Below are positions 45,449 through 55,078 of a stretch of 64,000 nt of DNA, piece by piece. The stretch is taken from NCBI RefSeq assembly GCF_039539345.1, contig NZ_BAABCY010000078.1:99814-163813 (forward strand), given 5' to 3'. The DNA is from Snuella lapsa (GTDB taxonomy: Bacteria > Bacteroidota > Bacteroidia > Flavobacteriales > Flavobacteriaceae). The first letter of the stretch is position 1. Every line of letters starts with the position of its first letter. The translations under genes were made by a program, and so were the position numbers. Below the pieces are notes generated by a model. The model did not search any database. It had not been told where the DNA came from and saw only the letters and a program-made list of their open reading frames with translations.

Positions 45449-47902
45449 TTATAAAAAACCGCCACTATCCTTGGTTTCGTTGCTATCCCTGCTCTTTCTT
45501 CGAAGCGCTTGGTTTTTTCCTCCTCCAAAACGATAAGAGAAACCGATATAGGCAGTTCTGCTTTCCCAGTTAAACTGTCCATTAGAAGGGTAGGGTGTTT
45601 TGGCATCAAATTTAAATCGCATGCCTTTAAAGATGTCATTTACTCTAAAGCTTATTGAGCCTTTATTCTTTAAAATATTGAGACTGGCACCGGCATTTAG
45701 CATAGACATAGACCTTACGTCAAACTGAATGCTTCTGCCTCCTCCAGTGAACATGTAAAATAATTGAAACCGTAAATTTTTTGTTGCTGTAAAGTTGTTA
45801 TTAATACGTGCATTAAAGGCATTATTGGTAACTTCCAACTGTTCGCCGTTTGCAATGCCTGATTGTTTTTGTAAGTATAAGTCGGTACTAGCATTGGCAC
45901 TCCACCATTTGGTTATTTTATAATTGGCAGCTACCTCAAAACCATACCGATTGGTGTTATTGTAATTGGAAAACGTAAGAAGCACCTTATCTTCATCAAA
46001 AGGATCCTTATTGACAATTCTGTTAATGGTGCCGTTTACACGACGATAAAATGTGCCAAATGACAACGATCCTTTTTTTAGCTGTCTCGTGTAATTAAGT
46101 TCAAAAGAGTTGGTGAATTGTGGGTTTAAGTTTGGGTTGCCAACACTTGTAACCCGAGGGGTGGTCCACTGTCGAATCGGGTTTATTTGACCAAGTGAAG
46201 GACGGTCTACGCGTCTGCTGTAGCTAATTTGAAACTGGTTCTTTTCGGTTGGATTATAAGTTATAAATGCCGATGGGTATACCGAAAAAATAGCATCATT
46301 TACACTTAATTTGTCTGAACCTTTATAAAAGTCGCCCTCAATTTCGTATTGTTCAAAACGGGCACCCAATTGCATAGAAATTGTTTTTAATTCATAATTG
46401 TAATTGGCATAAGCCGAGTAGATGTTTCTATTGTAGGTAAATGAAATATTTGGGGTGTCCTGCGTTTCAAAGCCACCATTGCCATCTGGAACTTGGTTTC
46501 CAGAATCGTCTAAAACAAATTCGTGTTGTGAGGAATCCGAATCGTTTTCCGTTTTGTTCAATCGGTATTCAAGCCCCAATTCTAGTTTGCTGTTTTCTGA
46601 TAATGGATTTGTGTAATCCAGGTTAATCAGCGTGTTGTTTCTAATATTGTTTATGTCGTTTGTGTAATTTAAAAAAGGATCAGAAGGATCTATGTATTCT
46701 TCAGAAATGGCGTTTTCGGTTCCCTTAAGTTTGGAATAATTGGATTCAAATTCAATTTTGTGCCCTTCCTTATTAAAATCTAATCGATAGTTAAAATTAT
46801 AAGTTTGTTCGTAATTGTCGTTAATTGAAATATTCGTGTTGTCAGTTGCAAGGGTATTGTTGTCCTGAATTTTAACGTTTCCTATTCCTTCATTGTCAAA
46901 GTTGTTTTGTATAGTGTAAATGGAAAATGTATTCTTGTCATCTGCAAAAAAATCAATACCGAATTTTGCCAAATGAGACTCCGCATCGTTTTGAAATTTA
47001 AAATTTTGAAGTGAATTATTACCGTCTCTTTCAACAAAACCGTTATTGTCGGATTTGCCACTATTGGTGCCGTAGTTTGTGTAAAAATTTAATTTTCCAG
47101 TTTTGTAGTTCATGCCTATAGAGCCATTAAACCTTGTGTTGATGCCTCTCGTTATGCCAGTGTCAATATTTCCATTGAACCCCTGATTTGCATTTTTGTG
47201 TAAAATAATGTTTATAATACCACTCATACCTTCAGGGTTGTATTTAGCTGATGGGTTGGTAATAAGCTCTATTTGCTTAATAGAGGAAGAAGGTATTTGT
47301 TTGAGTAACTGAGAAACACTTACATTACTTGGTTTACCATCTATTAAAACACGAACATTCTCATTTCCTCTTAGACTTAAGTTACCCGTTTGGGAATCAA
47401 CACTAACAGATTGTATGTTGTTAAGCAATTCAGATGCTGTCGTGCCTGCAGAGGTTAAATCCTTACCGACGTTAATAACTTTGCGATCTATTTTCTGAAC
47501 AACGCTGGAGGTTTCGGCAATAACGGTGACTTCATCTAAACCTTCTAAGGCTTCCTCGAGCAGGATATTACCTAGATCAACCTTGTAGTTTCCTTTGCCA
47601 ATGGTTACTTCTTTGCTAATGGTCTTGTAGCCTATGTATTGAATGTTTACTATAAAGTTGCCTTCTATAACTTTTATAATTTCGAAGGAACCGTCTTCAT
47701 TGGTGATACCACCCGTTAAGGTTTCTCCAGAAACTTTTTTCACAATAACATTTACGTAGGGTAAGGGTTGTTGTAGTTTTGCGTCTAAAACTTTCCCTGA
47801 AATAGTACCGGTTTTATCGATGTTTATGTCGGGGGTTTTAGGGTATACTTCTATTATTGCTATAAAGTTTAATAGAAAGCATAGAAAATATAGTTTCTTC
47901 AT
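45449..47902 (-). CDS. Outer-membrane beta-barrel receptor (TonB-dependent, OMP_b-brl_3 type)
   Basis: 817 residues. Signal peptide (~1-22), then a CarboxypepD_reg-like domain (GTISGKVLDAKLQQPLPYVNVIVKK...GYKTISKEV). A plug domain follows (KVINVGKDLTSAGTTASELLNNIQSVSVDSQTGNLSLRGNENVRVLIDGKPS), then a ~550-residue 22-strand-type barrel ending with YRFGGGKNQALRRKSRDSNE. Short segments of the barrel (SYSRRVDRPSLGQINPIRQWTTP) are typical of this subfamily. Substrate unknown; no SusD or enzyme gene is adjacent. Confidence 0.88.
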   Translation of the reverse strand: MKKLYFLCFLLNFIAIIEVYPKTPDINIDKTGTISGKVLDAKLQQPLPYVNVIVKKVSGETLTGGITNEDGSFEIIKVIEGNFIVNIQYIGYKTISKEVTIGKGNYKVDLGNILLEEALEGLDEVTVIAETSSVVQKIDRKVINVGKDLTSAGTTASELLNNIQSVSVDSQTGNLSLRGNENVRVLIDGKPSNVSVSQLLKQIPSSSIKQIELITNPSAKYNPEGMSGIINIILHKNANQGFNGNIDTGITRGINTRFNGSIGMNYKTGKLNFYTNYGTNSGKSDNNGFVERDGNNSLQNFKFQNDAESHLAKFGIDFFADDKNTFSIYTIQNNFDNEGIGNVKIQDNNTLATDNTNISINDNYEQTYNFNYRLDFNKEGHKIEFESNYSKLKGTENAISEEYIDPSDPFLNYTNDINNIRNNTLINLDYTNPLSENSKLELGLEYRLNKTENDSDSSQHEFVLDDSGNQVPDGNGGFETQDTPNISFTYNRNIYSAYANYNYELKTISMQLGARFEQYEIEGDFYKGSDKLSVNDAIFSVYPSAFITYNPTEKNQFQISYSRRVDRPSLGQINPIRQWTTPRVTSVGNPNLNPQFTNSFELNYTRQLKKGSLSFGTFYRRVNGTINRIVNKDPFDEDKVLLTFSNYNNTNRYGFEVAANYKITKWWSANASTDLYLQKQSGIANGEQLEVTNNAFNARINNNFTATKNLRFQLFYMFTGGGRSIQFDVRSMSMLNAGASLNILKNKGSISFRVNDIFKGMRFKFDAKTPYPSNGQFNWESRTAYIGFSYRFGGGKNQALRRKSRDSNETKDSGGFL

Positions 47903-48002
47903 TTTTTTTGATGCTTGTTTTTTTGATTGATTGTTTTCTTGTAAGACTTGAAATTACCCGTTCTGTTACTTAATTTATTTAACTTAACATCTTTTTAACA
48001 TA

Positions 48003-48365
48003 ATGAAGAAAAAAACATTAGTATTGGGTGCTTCACTTAAGTCTTTCCGGTTTTCAAATTTCGCAATTAACAGATTGGTAAATCATGGTGTGGAAGTGGT
48101 AGCTCTTGGTGTGAAGAGTGGGGATGTTTTTGGGGTATGGGTAGATACGGAAGTAAAACCATATAAAGACGTACATACGGTAACATTGTATCTTAACCCC
48201 GGAAATCAGAAGGGGTATTATGACTTTATCGTATCGTTAAGCCCTAAACGGGTCATTTTTAATCCAGGAACAGAGAATCCTGAACTTTATACTATATTAA
48301 AGGCTAATGGTATTTGTTTTGAAGAGGCCTGTACGTTAGTGTTGCTTGCTTCTAATCAGTATTAG
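48003..48365 (+). CDS. CoA-binding (Rossmann) domain protein
   Basis: 120 residues forming a single CoA_binding_2-type domain, beginning KKTLVLGASLKSFRFSNFAINRL and containing VVALGVKSGDVFGV and RVIFNPGTENPELYTIL. Related to the nucleotide-binding domain of succinyl-CoA synthetase alpha but without a catalytic part. Role unknown. The 3' end overlaps the convergent symporter gene by 30 bp. Confidence 0.85.
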   Translation: MKKKTLVLGASLKSFRFSNFAINRLVNHGVEVVALGVKSGDVFGVWVDTEVKPYKDVHTVTLYLNPGNQKGYYDFIVSLSPKRVIFNPGTENPELYTILKANGICFEEACTLVLLASNQY

Positions 48366-49799
48366 GCCAATAAAAGTAAGTAATCCGTTAAGAGGTAAAA
48401 GTTCATAGCCCAATACATAGCCTCCTAATCTTTCAGGAGGAATTTCACCTATAATAGTTATTAGAATAACAGAGCATAATGCAACTATCCATACGTATTT
48501 GTCTTTTACTTTGTATTTTGTGAAAATACCAAATGCAAATAGCCCCAATAATGGTCCATAGGTGTAACCTGCAACAGTCAATAGACTGTCAATAACATTG
48601 CTGTTGAGCACGTATTTAAAGATAATAATAGCAATGATTAGTAAAATGCTCATGCCGATGTGGGCTTTCTTCCTAATGCTTTTTTGTAGTGCTTTTGGTT
48701 TTTTGTCAATATTTAAAAAATCTATACAAAAGGATGTGGTTAATGATGTTAAGGCACTATCCGCACTGCTATAGGCCGCAGCAATTAAACCTAGCATAAA
48801 TGTAATGGCAAGAGTAATTCCTAAACCACTGTTTAGGGCTATTTCTGGGAATAATAAATCGGTTTTAGGCTTGCCATCCATTAGGGGGATGGCTATATTA
48901 TGCTTATTTGCAAATATGTAAAGTAAAGCGCCTAAGTACATGAATAACAATGTTACAAAAACCAATACAATACTAAATGAGACCATATTTTTCTGGGCAT
49001 CTTTTAAAGATTTACAGGTTAGGTTTTTTTGCATCATATCTTGGTCTAAGCCTGTCATGCAAATTGTGACAAACATGCCTCCTATAAATGATTTGACAAA
49101 ATGACTTCGTTCTAAAAAACTATCCGTAACAAATATATTGCTGTAAGTTTTTAACTCGTTTGAAGCTAAAAATTCACTAAAGCTCCAACCTAAACTTTCA
49201 TTTATAAAATAGATAGAAAGTATAACCGCCAATATCATGAATAAAGTTTGTAGCGTATCGGTCCAAACAATGGTCTTAATACCGCCTTTGTTAGTGTAAA
49301 TCCAAATAAGCGAAATTGAAATAACAACGGTAATTTCAAACGGAACATTCCACGCCTTGAATACAAATTGCTGTAACACGATGGCTACTAAAAACAATCT
49401 AAAGGCAGCGCCTAAGACTCTAGAGACAAAAAAGAAAAAGGCACCCGTTTTATGGCTAACAACACCAAAGCGCTGTAATAAATATTCGTAAATCGACGTG
49501 ACATTAAGTTTGTAATAAATAGGTAATAGAATATAAGCAACAACAAGATATCCAAACATGTATCCTAATACCACTTGAAAATAACTAAACTGCGATCCTT
49601 GTATCCATCCAGGAACCGATATGAAAGTTACGCCAGAAAGAGAGGCTCCAACCATACCAAACGCTACCAAATACCACGGCGATTGCTTTCCTGCTTTAAA
49701 AAAATCGTCATTATTGTCGTTTTTTCCAGTAAAATAAGAGATTGTTAAAAGTACCCCAAAATAGCCAGCGATAAGTAGTAAGATTTGTGTTGCGGTCAT
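48336..49799 (-). CDS. Sodium:solute symporter (SSS family)
   Basis: 487-residue inner-membrane protein with ~13 transmembrane helices. Core LeuT-fold segments are YLVAFGMVGASLSGVTFISVPGWIQGSQFSYFQVVLGYMFGYLVVAYILLPIYYK and GLIAAAYSSADSALTSLTTSFCIDFL; the latter contains the Na+-site Ser/Thr stretch. Substrate cannot be told; homologues carry sugars, sialic acid or proline. Confidence 0.9.
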   Translation of the reverse strand: MTATQILLLIAGYFGVLLTISYFTGKNDNNDDFFKAGKQSPWYLVAFGMVGASLSGVTFISVPGWIQGSQFSYFQVVLGYMFGYLVVAYILLPIYYKLNVTSIYEYLLQRFGVVSHKTGAFFFFVSRVLGAAFRLFLVAIVLQQFVFKAWNVPFEITVVISISLIWIYTNKGGIKTIVWTDTLQTLFMILAVILSIYFINESLGWSFSEFLASNELKTYSNIFVTDSFLERSHFVKSFIGGMFVTICMTGLDQDMMQKNLTCKSLKDAQKNMVSFSIVLVFVTLLFMYLGALLYIFANKHNIAIPLMDGKPKTDLLFPEIALNSGLGITLAITFMLGLIAAAYSSADSALTSLTTSFCIDFLNIDKKPKALQKSIRKKAHIGMSILLIIAIIIFKYVLNSNVIDSLLTVAGYTYGPLLGLFAFGIFTKYKVKDKYVWIVALCSVILITIIGEIPPERLGGYVLGYELLPLNGLLTFIGLILIRSKQH

Positions 49800-49936
49800 A
49801 AGTAAAAATAGTAGCTGTTATATATAAGTTTTTCAAATTACAAATATTAAGCTTCAAATTCCAAATCCAATGCCCCGTATTTAAAAGAATGTTTTAAAAT
49901 TAGTGAATTTGGTGTCTAAATAGTAATTTCGCATCT

Positions 49937-50554
49937 ATGGAATTTTCTTCAAGATTACTGGAACGAGCTGTTAATGAGATGTCACAACTACCAGGTATAG
50001 GTAAACGAACGGCATTGCGTTTGGTCTTGCATTTGTTAAGACAGCCAAAAGAACAAACTGTAGCTCTGTCCGAAGCATTGAAGCAGATGCGTCAAGATGT
50101 GAAATTTTGTAAATCTTGTCATAATATTAGTGATGCCGATCTTTGTGAAATTTGTGCAAGCCCCAATAGAAATGAATCTGTTGTTTGTGTAGTGGAGGAC
50201 ATCAGGGATGTTATGGCAATAGAGAATACAAGTTCTTTTAAGGGGTTGTACCATGTTTTGGGAGGGAAAATATCACCAATGGACGGTATTGGGCCTCACG
50301 ATTTAAATATTGAGTCGTTAGTAAAAAAGATTGAACAGGGGAAAATAAAAGAACTTATTTTTGCGTTAAGTTCTACTATGGAAGGAGATACAACTAATTT
50401 TTACATATATAAACAAATTCAAGATTATAAAGTTTACACATCTACTATTGCCCGGGGGATTGCAGTGGGCGACGAATTGGAGTATGCCGATGAGGTTACT
50501 TTAGGAAGGAGTATAGTAAACAGAATACCTTTTGAAAACTCCTTGAAATCGTAA
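49937..50554 (+). CDS. recR: Recombination protein RecR
   Basis: 205 residues, RecFOR pathway of gap repair. Helix-hairpin-helix QLPGIGKRTALRLVLHLL, a C4 zinc finger (CKSCHNISDADLCEIC), and a Toprim domain with VCVVEDIRDVMAIE and YHVLGGKISPMDGIGP are in order. Length is normal. Confidence 0.96.
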   Translation: MEFSSRLLERAVNEMSQLPGIGKRTALRLVLHLLRQPKEQTVALSEALKQMRQDVKFCKSCHNISDADLCEICASPNRNESVVCVVEDIRDVMAIENTSSFKGLYHVLGGKISPMDGIGPHDLNIESLVKKIEQGKIKELIFALSSTMEGDTTNFYIYKQIQDYKVYTSTIARGIAVGDELEYADEVTLGRSIVNRIPFENSLKS

Positions 50555-50647
50555 TTTATTTTTAATGTGTAAGACCAAACCTTTTACGGTGGAGGAATTA
50601 AGTGGTTTTAAAATGCGACTGATCTTTTAAAAACATTTATTGAATAC

Positions 50648-51748
50648 GTGAAGCTCTCAATTGTTATACTAAATTATAATGTTAGATACTTCTTGGAACT
50701 TTGTTTGAAAAGTGTTCAAGAAGCAGTTAAAACCATAGATGCAGAAATTATTGTTGTAGATAATAATTCGGGCGATAATAGCTGCGATATGGTGACACAT
50801 TTGTTTCCAGACGTCATACTTGTAAAGAATACAGGTAACTATGGGTTTTCTAAAGCAAATAATATAGGCGTTTCAAGAGCCAAAGGTGATTATGTTTGTG
50901 TTTTAAATCCAGATACAGTCGTGCCTGAAGATGTTTTTGTGAAACTTTTGGAGTTTTCTGAATCAAAAGAACAGCTTGGAATTGTTGGATGCAAATTAAT
51001 TGATGGAAGTGGGCATTATTTGCCTGAAAGTAAACGTAATGTGCCATTTGTTGAAAGGGCTTTCAAAAAACTGCTAGGGAGCACTAAGGATTACTATGCC
51101 AGTCATCTCAATAAAGATGCTGTTGGGGAAGTAGATGTATTAGTAGGAGCATTTATGTTTATGAAACGGGAACTTTATGTCTCTATGGGAGGATTTGATG
51201 AAGATTATTTTATGTATGGCGAAGATATCGACTTGTCATATAAAGTTTTAAGGTATGGATTCCGTAATTATTATTATGGAGGTACTACGGTTATTCACTT
51301 TAAAGGAGAAAGTACATTAAGAGATAAATATTACACACAGCGCTTTTATGGGGCTATGCAAATATTTTACGAAAAACATTTTAAAAGAAATTTGCTTTTC
51401 GATATGCTTGTTTGGTTGGGAATTAAAATAGCTTGCTTTTTTGGGAGATTACCAAAAGCAAGAAAGGCAAAACAAGTAGATAAATATATATTGATGTCAA
51501 ATAAAATGGATAATAAATTACAGGCTGTTTTGTCAAAGGAAGTAGTTTTGTCATCATATTTAAAAGGTGTTAATGATGATACAGAGGTGATTTTTGATAC
51601 AAACGTACTTGGTTATAAAGAAGTTATTAATATGATGGAAAATGGAAATGGAAGTAAATCTGTGACTTACAAAATAATGCCTAAAGAAGCTAATTTTGTT
51701 TTGGGTAGTAACAATGCAGCTAGTAAAGGAGAGGTTATATTGTTTTAA
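50648..51748 (+). CDS. Family 2 glycosyltransferase
   Basis: 366 residues, GT-A fold. SIVILNYNVRYFLELCLKSV opens the domain; IIVVDNNSGDNS, the DxD-type region VCVLNPDTVVPEDV and GGFDEDYFMYGEDIDLSYKVLRYGF are typical of rhamnosyl/dTDP-sugar transferases (RfbF/WbbL group). The C-terminal ~100 residues, after a hydrophobic segment LLFDMLVWLGIKIACFFG that may touch the membrane, are not conserved. It starts with GTG at 50648. Acceptor unknown, presumably a surface glycan. Confidence 0.88.
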   Translation: MKLSIVILNYNVRYFLELCLKSVQEAVKTIDAEIIVVDNNSGDNSCDMVTHLFPDVILVKNTGNYGFSKANNIGVSRAKGDYVCVLNPDTVVPEDVFVKLLEFSESKEQLGIVGCKLIDGSGHYLPESKRNVPFVERAFKKLLGSTKDYYASHLNKDAVGEVDVLVGAFMFMKRELYVSMGGFDEDYFMYGEDIDLSYKVLRYGFRNYYYGGTTVIHFKGESTLRDKYYTQRFYGAMQIFYEKHFKRNLLFDMLVWLGIKIACFFGRLPKARKAKQVDKYILMSNKMDNKLQAVLSKEVVLSSYLKGVNDDTEVIFDTNVLGYKEVINMMENGNGSKSVTYKIMPKEANFVLGSNNAASKGEVILF

Positions 51749-51792
51749 TAAGGTATTTTGTAAATAATTTAAAAAAAACAATGTTTTTTCGT

Positions 51793-51800
51793 TAATTTTG
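51793..51800 (+). promoter_or_regulatory. -7 promoter element of the E2 gene
   Basis: TAATTTTG, exact TAnnTTTG match, 37 bp upstream of the ATG at 51838. Confidence 0.45.
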
Positions 51801-51837
51801 CAAACGAAAATTTAAAAACAAGTTTTACGTTATTGAT

Positions 51838-53169
51838 ATGGCAAGATTTGAGCTTAAGTTACCAAAAATGGGAGAAAGTGTTGCAGAAGCAACAATAACA
51901 TCTTGGTTAAAAGATGTTGGTGATACGATAGAACTTGATGAAGCAGTTGTAGAAATAGCTACAGATAAGGTCGACAGTGAGGTGCCTAGTGAAGTAGATG
52001 GTGTTTTAGTAGAAAAACGGTTTAGTGTTGATGATGTCGTGCAAGTTGGTCAGGTAATAGCTGTTATAGAGACCGAAGGGGATGTTGATGGTGAAGAGGA
52101 AACCAAAGAGGAGGAATCAAAACCTAACGAAGAAGTGGTAGCACAAGTGGAACAAGTCATTACGGTGGCAAAAGAAACAGTTGCTCCAGTAAGTTCAGGA
52201 GTTGGGCGTTTTTATTCACCGTTGGTTAAAAATATAGCTAAGCAAGAAGGGGTTTCGCAAGCAGAATTGGATAAACTTACAGGTAGTGGTAAGGATGGGC
52301 GTGTCACTAAAAATGACATTTTAGCCTATATAGAAAATAAAGGTGCGGCTAAAGGAGAAGTTTCTGCGCAGAAAGAAACCAAGGAAGTTCAAGCCGTTTC
52401 AGACAACAAAGGAGATTTGATACCTCAAAAAAATGCAGTCACTCCAGTTGTGGCAAGTGGAGAGGATGAGGTTGTAGAGATGACCAGGATGGGTAAGATT
52501 ATAGCGCATCATATGGTAGAGTCTGTACAAACTTCTGCCCATGTACAAAGTTTTATTGAAGCAGATGTTACTAACATTTGGAACTGGAGGAAAAAGGTAA
52601 AAGATGGTTTTATGAAACGAGAAGGTGAGAACTTAACCTTTACACCTATCTTTATGGAAGCTATTGCCAAAGCACTTCGGGATTATCCAATGATGAACAT
52701 TTCTGTTCAGGGCGATACCATTATTAAGAAGAAAAATATCAATTTGGGCATGGCAGCAGCCTTGCCAGATGGTAATTTAATTGTACCTGTTATAAAAAAT
52801 GCCGACCAACTTAATTTGGTAGGCATGACCAAACAAGTTAATGATTTGGCTAATCGCGCAAGGATCAATCAATTAAAGCCAGATGATATTCAAGGCGGTA
52901 CTTATACTGTTACTAATGTGGGGACTTTTGGCAGCATAATGGGAACGCCAATCATTAATCAACCACAAGTAGGTATATTGGCATTAGGAGCTATACGAAA
53001 AGTGCCTGCCGTTATAGAAACACCAGAAGGCGATTTTATAGGTATTCGTTATAAGATGTTCTTGTCGCATTCCTATGACCACCGTGTTGTTAATGGGGCG
53101 CTTGGGGGGCAATTTGTTAAAGCTGTAAAAGATTATCTCGAAGCATGGGATGTGAAAAGAGAGATTTAA
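51838..53169 (+). CDS. 2-oxoacid dehydrogenase E2 (dihydrolipoyl acyltransferase)
   Basis: 443 residues. Lipoyl domain (residues ~1-76) with the lipoylated lysine in EIATDKVDSEVPSE, an acidic/Pro-rich linker, a peripheral-subunit-binding domain (YSPLVKNIAKQEGVSQAELDKLTGSGKDGRVTKNDIL), then a CAT acyltransferase domain ending with the active-site histidine in SHSYDHRVVNGALGGQFV. Most like the branched-chain or 2-oxoglutarate type rather than pyruvate E2. E1 and E3 genes are not next to it. Confidence 0.9.
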   Translation: MARFELKLPKMGESVAEATITSWLKDVGDTIELDEAVVEIATDKVDSEVPSEVDGVLVEKRFSVDDVVQVGQVIAVIETEGDVDGEEETKEEESKPNEEVVAQVEQVITVAKETVAPVSSGVGRFYSPLVKNIAKQEGVSQAELDKLTGSGKDGRVTKNDILAYIENKGAAKGEVSAQKETKEVQAVSDNKGDLIPQKNAVTPVVASGEDEVVEMTRMGKIIAHHMVESVQTSAHVQSFIEADVTNIWNWRKKVKDGFMKREGENLTFTPIFMEAIAKALRDYPMMNISVQGDTIIKKKNINLGMAAALPDGNLIVPVIKNADQLNLVGMTKQVNDLANRARINQLKPDDIQGGTYTVTNVGTFGSIMGTPIINQPQVGILALGAIRKVPAVIETPEGDFIGIRYKMFLSHSYDHRVVNGALGGQFVKAVKDYLEAWDVKREI

Positions 53170-53195
53170 GACCATACATGATTGTAAGAAAAGTT

Positions 53196-53227
53196 AAATC
53201 CAGCCTAAAAGGGCTGGATTTTTATTT
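53196..53227 (+). terminator. Terminator of the E2 gene
   Basis: Stem AAATCCAGCC / GGCTGGATTT with a 6-nt loop followed by TTATTTCC; 27 bp past the stop. Confidence 0.85.
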
Positions 53228-53273
53228 CCTACACTTTTCAATTTAGTATCTTTACCGCTTTAAACTTTAGTAG

Positions 53274-54050
53274 ATGCAACTTAATTTAAATAAACCAATT
53301 TGTTTTTTCGACCTAGAAACAACAGGAGTTAATATATCGCAAGATCGAATTGTGGAAATTTCAATTTTAAAGGTGTTCCCAGATGGAAAAGAAGAAAGCA
53401 GAACATGGTTGGTTAATCCAGAAATGCCAATCCCAAAAGAAGTAACTGCAATCCATGGGATTTCCGATGCTGATGTTGCGGATAAGCCAATATTTAAAGA
53501 GCTGGCAAAAGAGGTTCATAATATGATTAAAGATTCCGATTTAGGTGGTTTTAATTCGAATAGATTTGATATTCCTTTATTGGCCGAAGAAATGTTACGG
53601 GCTGAAATGGATTTTGATATGAAAAGTCGTGTTGCAGTAGATGTGCAAACCATTTTTCATAAAATGGAACAACGTACTTTAAGCGCAGCCTATAAGTTCT
53701 ATTGTAATAAAGACTTAGATGGAGCACATAGTGCAGAAGCAGATACCAGAGCAACTTACGAAGTATTAAAGGCTCAAGTGGAAAAATATGATGAGATAGA
53801 AAACAATACTAAGTTTTTGGCTGAATTTAGTTCTAGGAAGAACTTTGCCGATTTTGCAGGATTCATTGCTTACAACAAAAAAGGAGAAGAGTGCTTTTCT
53901 TTTGGTAAGCATAAAGGAAAACTTGTTACTGAGGTACTCGATAAAGAACCTGGTTATTTTGGATGGTTGCTCAATGCCGATTTTCCTTTGTATACAAAAA
54001 AGGTACTTACAGCTATCAAGCTAAGGAGTCTTAATAATAAATTAAGTTAG
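53274..54050 (+). CDS. DnaQ-like 3'-5' exonuclease
   Basis: 258 residues with the DEDDh exonuclease fold: Exo I CFFDLETTGVNISQDRIVEIS, Exo II GGFNSNRFDIPLLAEE, Exo III DGAHSAEADTRATYEVL. The C-terminal ~70 residues (NFADFAGFIAYNKKGEECFSFGKHKGKLVTEVL) form an extra domain common in Bacteroidota homologues. Could act in repair or proofreading; not an obvious fused polymerase subunit. First of a + strand run with the FAH, HPt and cinA genes. Confidence 0.88.
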   Translation: MQLNLNKPICFFDLETTGVNISQDRIVEISILKVFPDGKEESRTWLVNPEMPIPKEVTAIHGISDADVADKPIFKELAKEVHNMIKDSDLGGFNSNRFDIPLLAEEMLRAEMDFDMKSRVAVDVQTIFHKMEQRTLSAAYKFYCNKDLDGAHSAEADTRATYEVLKAQVEKYDEIENNTKFLAEFSSRKNFADFAGFIAYNKKGEECFSFGKHKGKLVTEVLDKEPGYFGWLLNADFPLYTKKVLTAIKLRSLNNKLS

Positions 54051-54119
54051 TTTTCTAAGAACAGACGTAGAAGTTGGTTTAAAAACAGATACGTTCCAAA
54101 AACCTAAATTTTAATATAA

Positions 54120-54731
54120 ATGAAGCTTATTTGTGTAGGTAGAAACTATACGGAGCATATAAGAGAACTGGAAAATGAAAAACCTACCGATCCCGTAGTG
54201 TTTTTAAAACCAGACACGGCTATCTTGCTAAAAAAACAACCATTTTTTATTCCAGATTTTTCAAATAATGTGCATTATGAAGTTGAAGTATTGGTTAAGA
54301 TTAATCGCGTAGGGAAATACATAAATAGAAAATTTGCACATAAATACTACAGTGAAATAGGATTGGGACTCGATTTTACAGCTAGAGATTTGCAGGGCGA
54401 GTTAAAAGAAAAGGGACTGCCTTGGGAAAAATCGAAAGCTTTTGATGGTTCAGCTGTGGTGGGTAAATGGCTTTCCGTAAGTGAGTTTGAAGATGTTAAT
54501 GCAATTGGATTTTCTTTGAAAAAGAATGAAAAAATTGTACAATCAGGAAATACAAGCCATATGCTTTGGAGAATTGATGAATTAATAGAATATGTGTCAA
54601 AATATTTTACTTTAAAGATAGGAGATATTATCTTTACTGGAACTCCGGCTGGAGTTGGTAAAGTTGATGCCAACGATAAATTAAAAGGATTCATAGAAGA
54701 CAAAGAAATGTTTTCAATAACAGTTAAATAA
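54120..54731 (+). CDS. Fumarylacetoacetate hydrolase-family protein
   Basis: 203 residues of FAH/2-hydroxyhepta-2,4-diene-dioate isomerase fold: KLICVGRNYTEHI, VHYEVEVLVKI (metal-binding acidic residues), LGLDFTARDLQ, AVVGKWLSV and GDIIFTGTPAGVGKV. Homologues act as acylpyruvase or oxaloacetate tautomerase. The substrate here cannot be set by sequence. Its stop is directly joined to the HPt start. Confidence 0.88.
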   Translation: MKLICVGRNYTEHIRELENEKPTDPVVFLKPDTAILLKKQPFFIPDFSNNVHYEVEVLVKINRVGKYINRKFAHKYYSEIGLGLDFTARDLQGELKEKGLPWEKSKAFDGSAVVGKWLSVSEFEDVNAIGFSLKKNEKIVQSGNTSHMLWRIDELIEYVSKYFTLKIGDIIFTGTPAGVGKVDANDKLKGFIEDKEMFSITVK

Positions 54732-55073
54732 ATGGGAAATTATTACAAATTAGATAGAGTTCGTGAATTAGCTGATAATGATGAGGATTTCATCTTAACC
54801 TTGGCAGAAACATTTTTAGAAGAAGTATCGGAAGATGCCGAACGATTAAAAAAAGCAGTGGCAGAAGGCGATTGCCATAATGCCTATCAGGCTGCACACA
54901 AAATGAAGCCTACTGTAGATTTGTTTCAATTGGGCATACTTGATGACTTGATAGAAGTACAAGATTGGGGGAAATTTGAAAAAAGAGATTTAGATATTAC
55001 TCCTAAGTTAGAAATTGTTATGAATGCGGTAGACAATGCTATTGCCGAAATAAAGTCAGACTTTAATTTGTAA
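54732..55073 (+). CDS. Histidine-containing phosphotransfer (HPt) domain protein
   Basis: 113-residue four-helix HPt protein with phosphoacceptor H56 in YQAAHKMKPTVDLF. It would relay phosphate between a hybrid histidine kinase and a response regulator. No kinase or regulator is in the neighbourhood, so its partners must be elsewhere in the genome. It abuts the FAH gene and lies 5 bp before cinA, so it is probably co-expressed with them. Confidence 0.85.
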   Translation: MGNYYKLDRVRELADNDEDFILTLAETFLEEVSEDAERLKKAVAEGDCHNAYQAAHKMKPTVDLFQLGILDDLIEVQDWGKFEKRDLDITPKLEIVMNAVDNAIAEIKSDFNL

Positions 55074-55078
55074 AAAAG

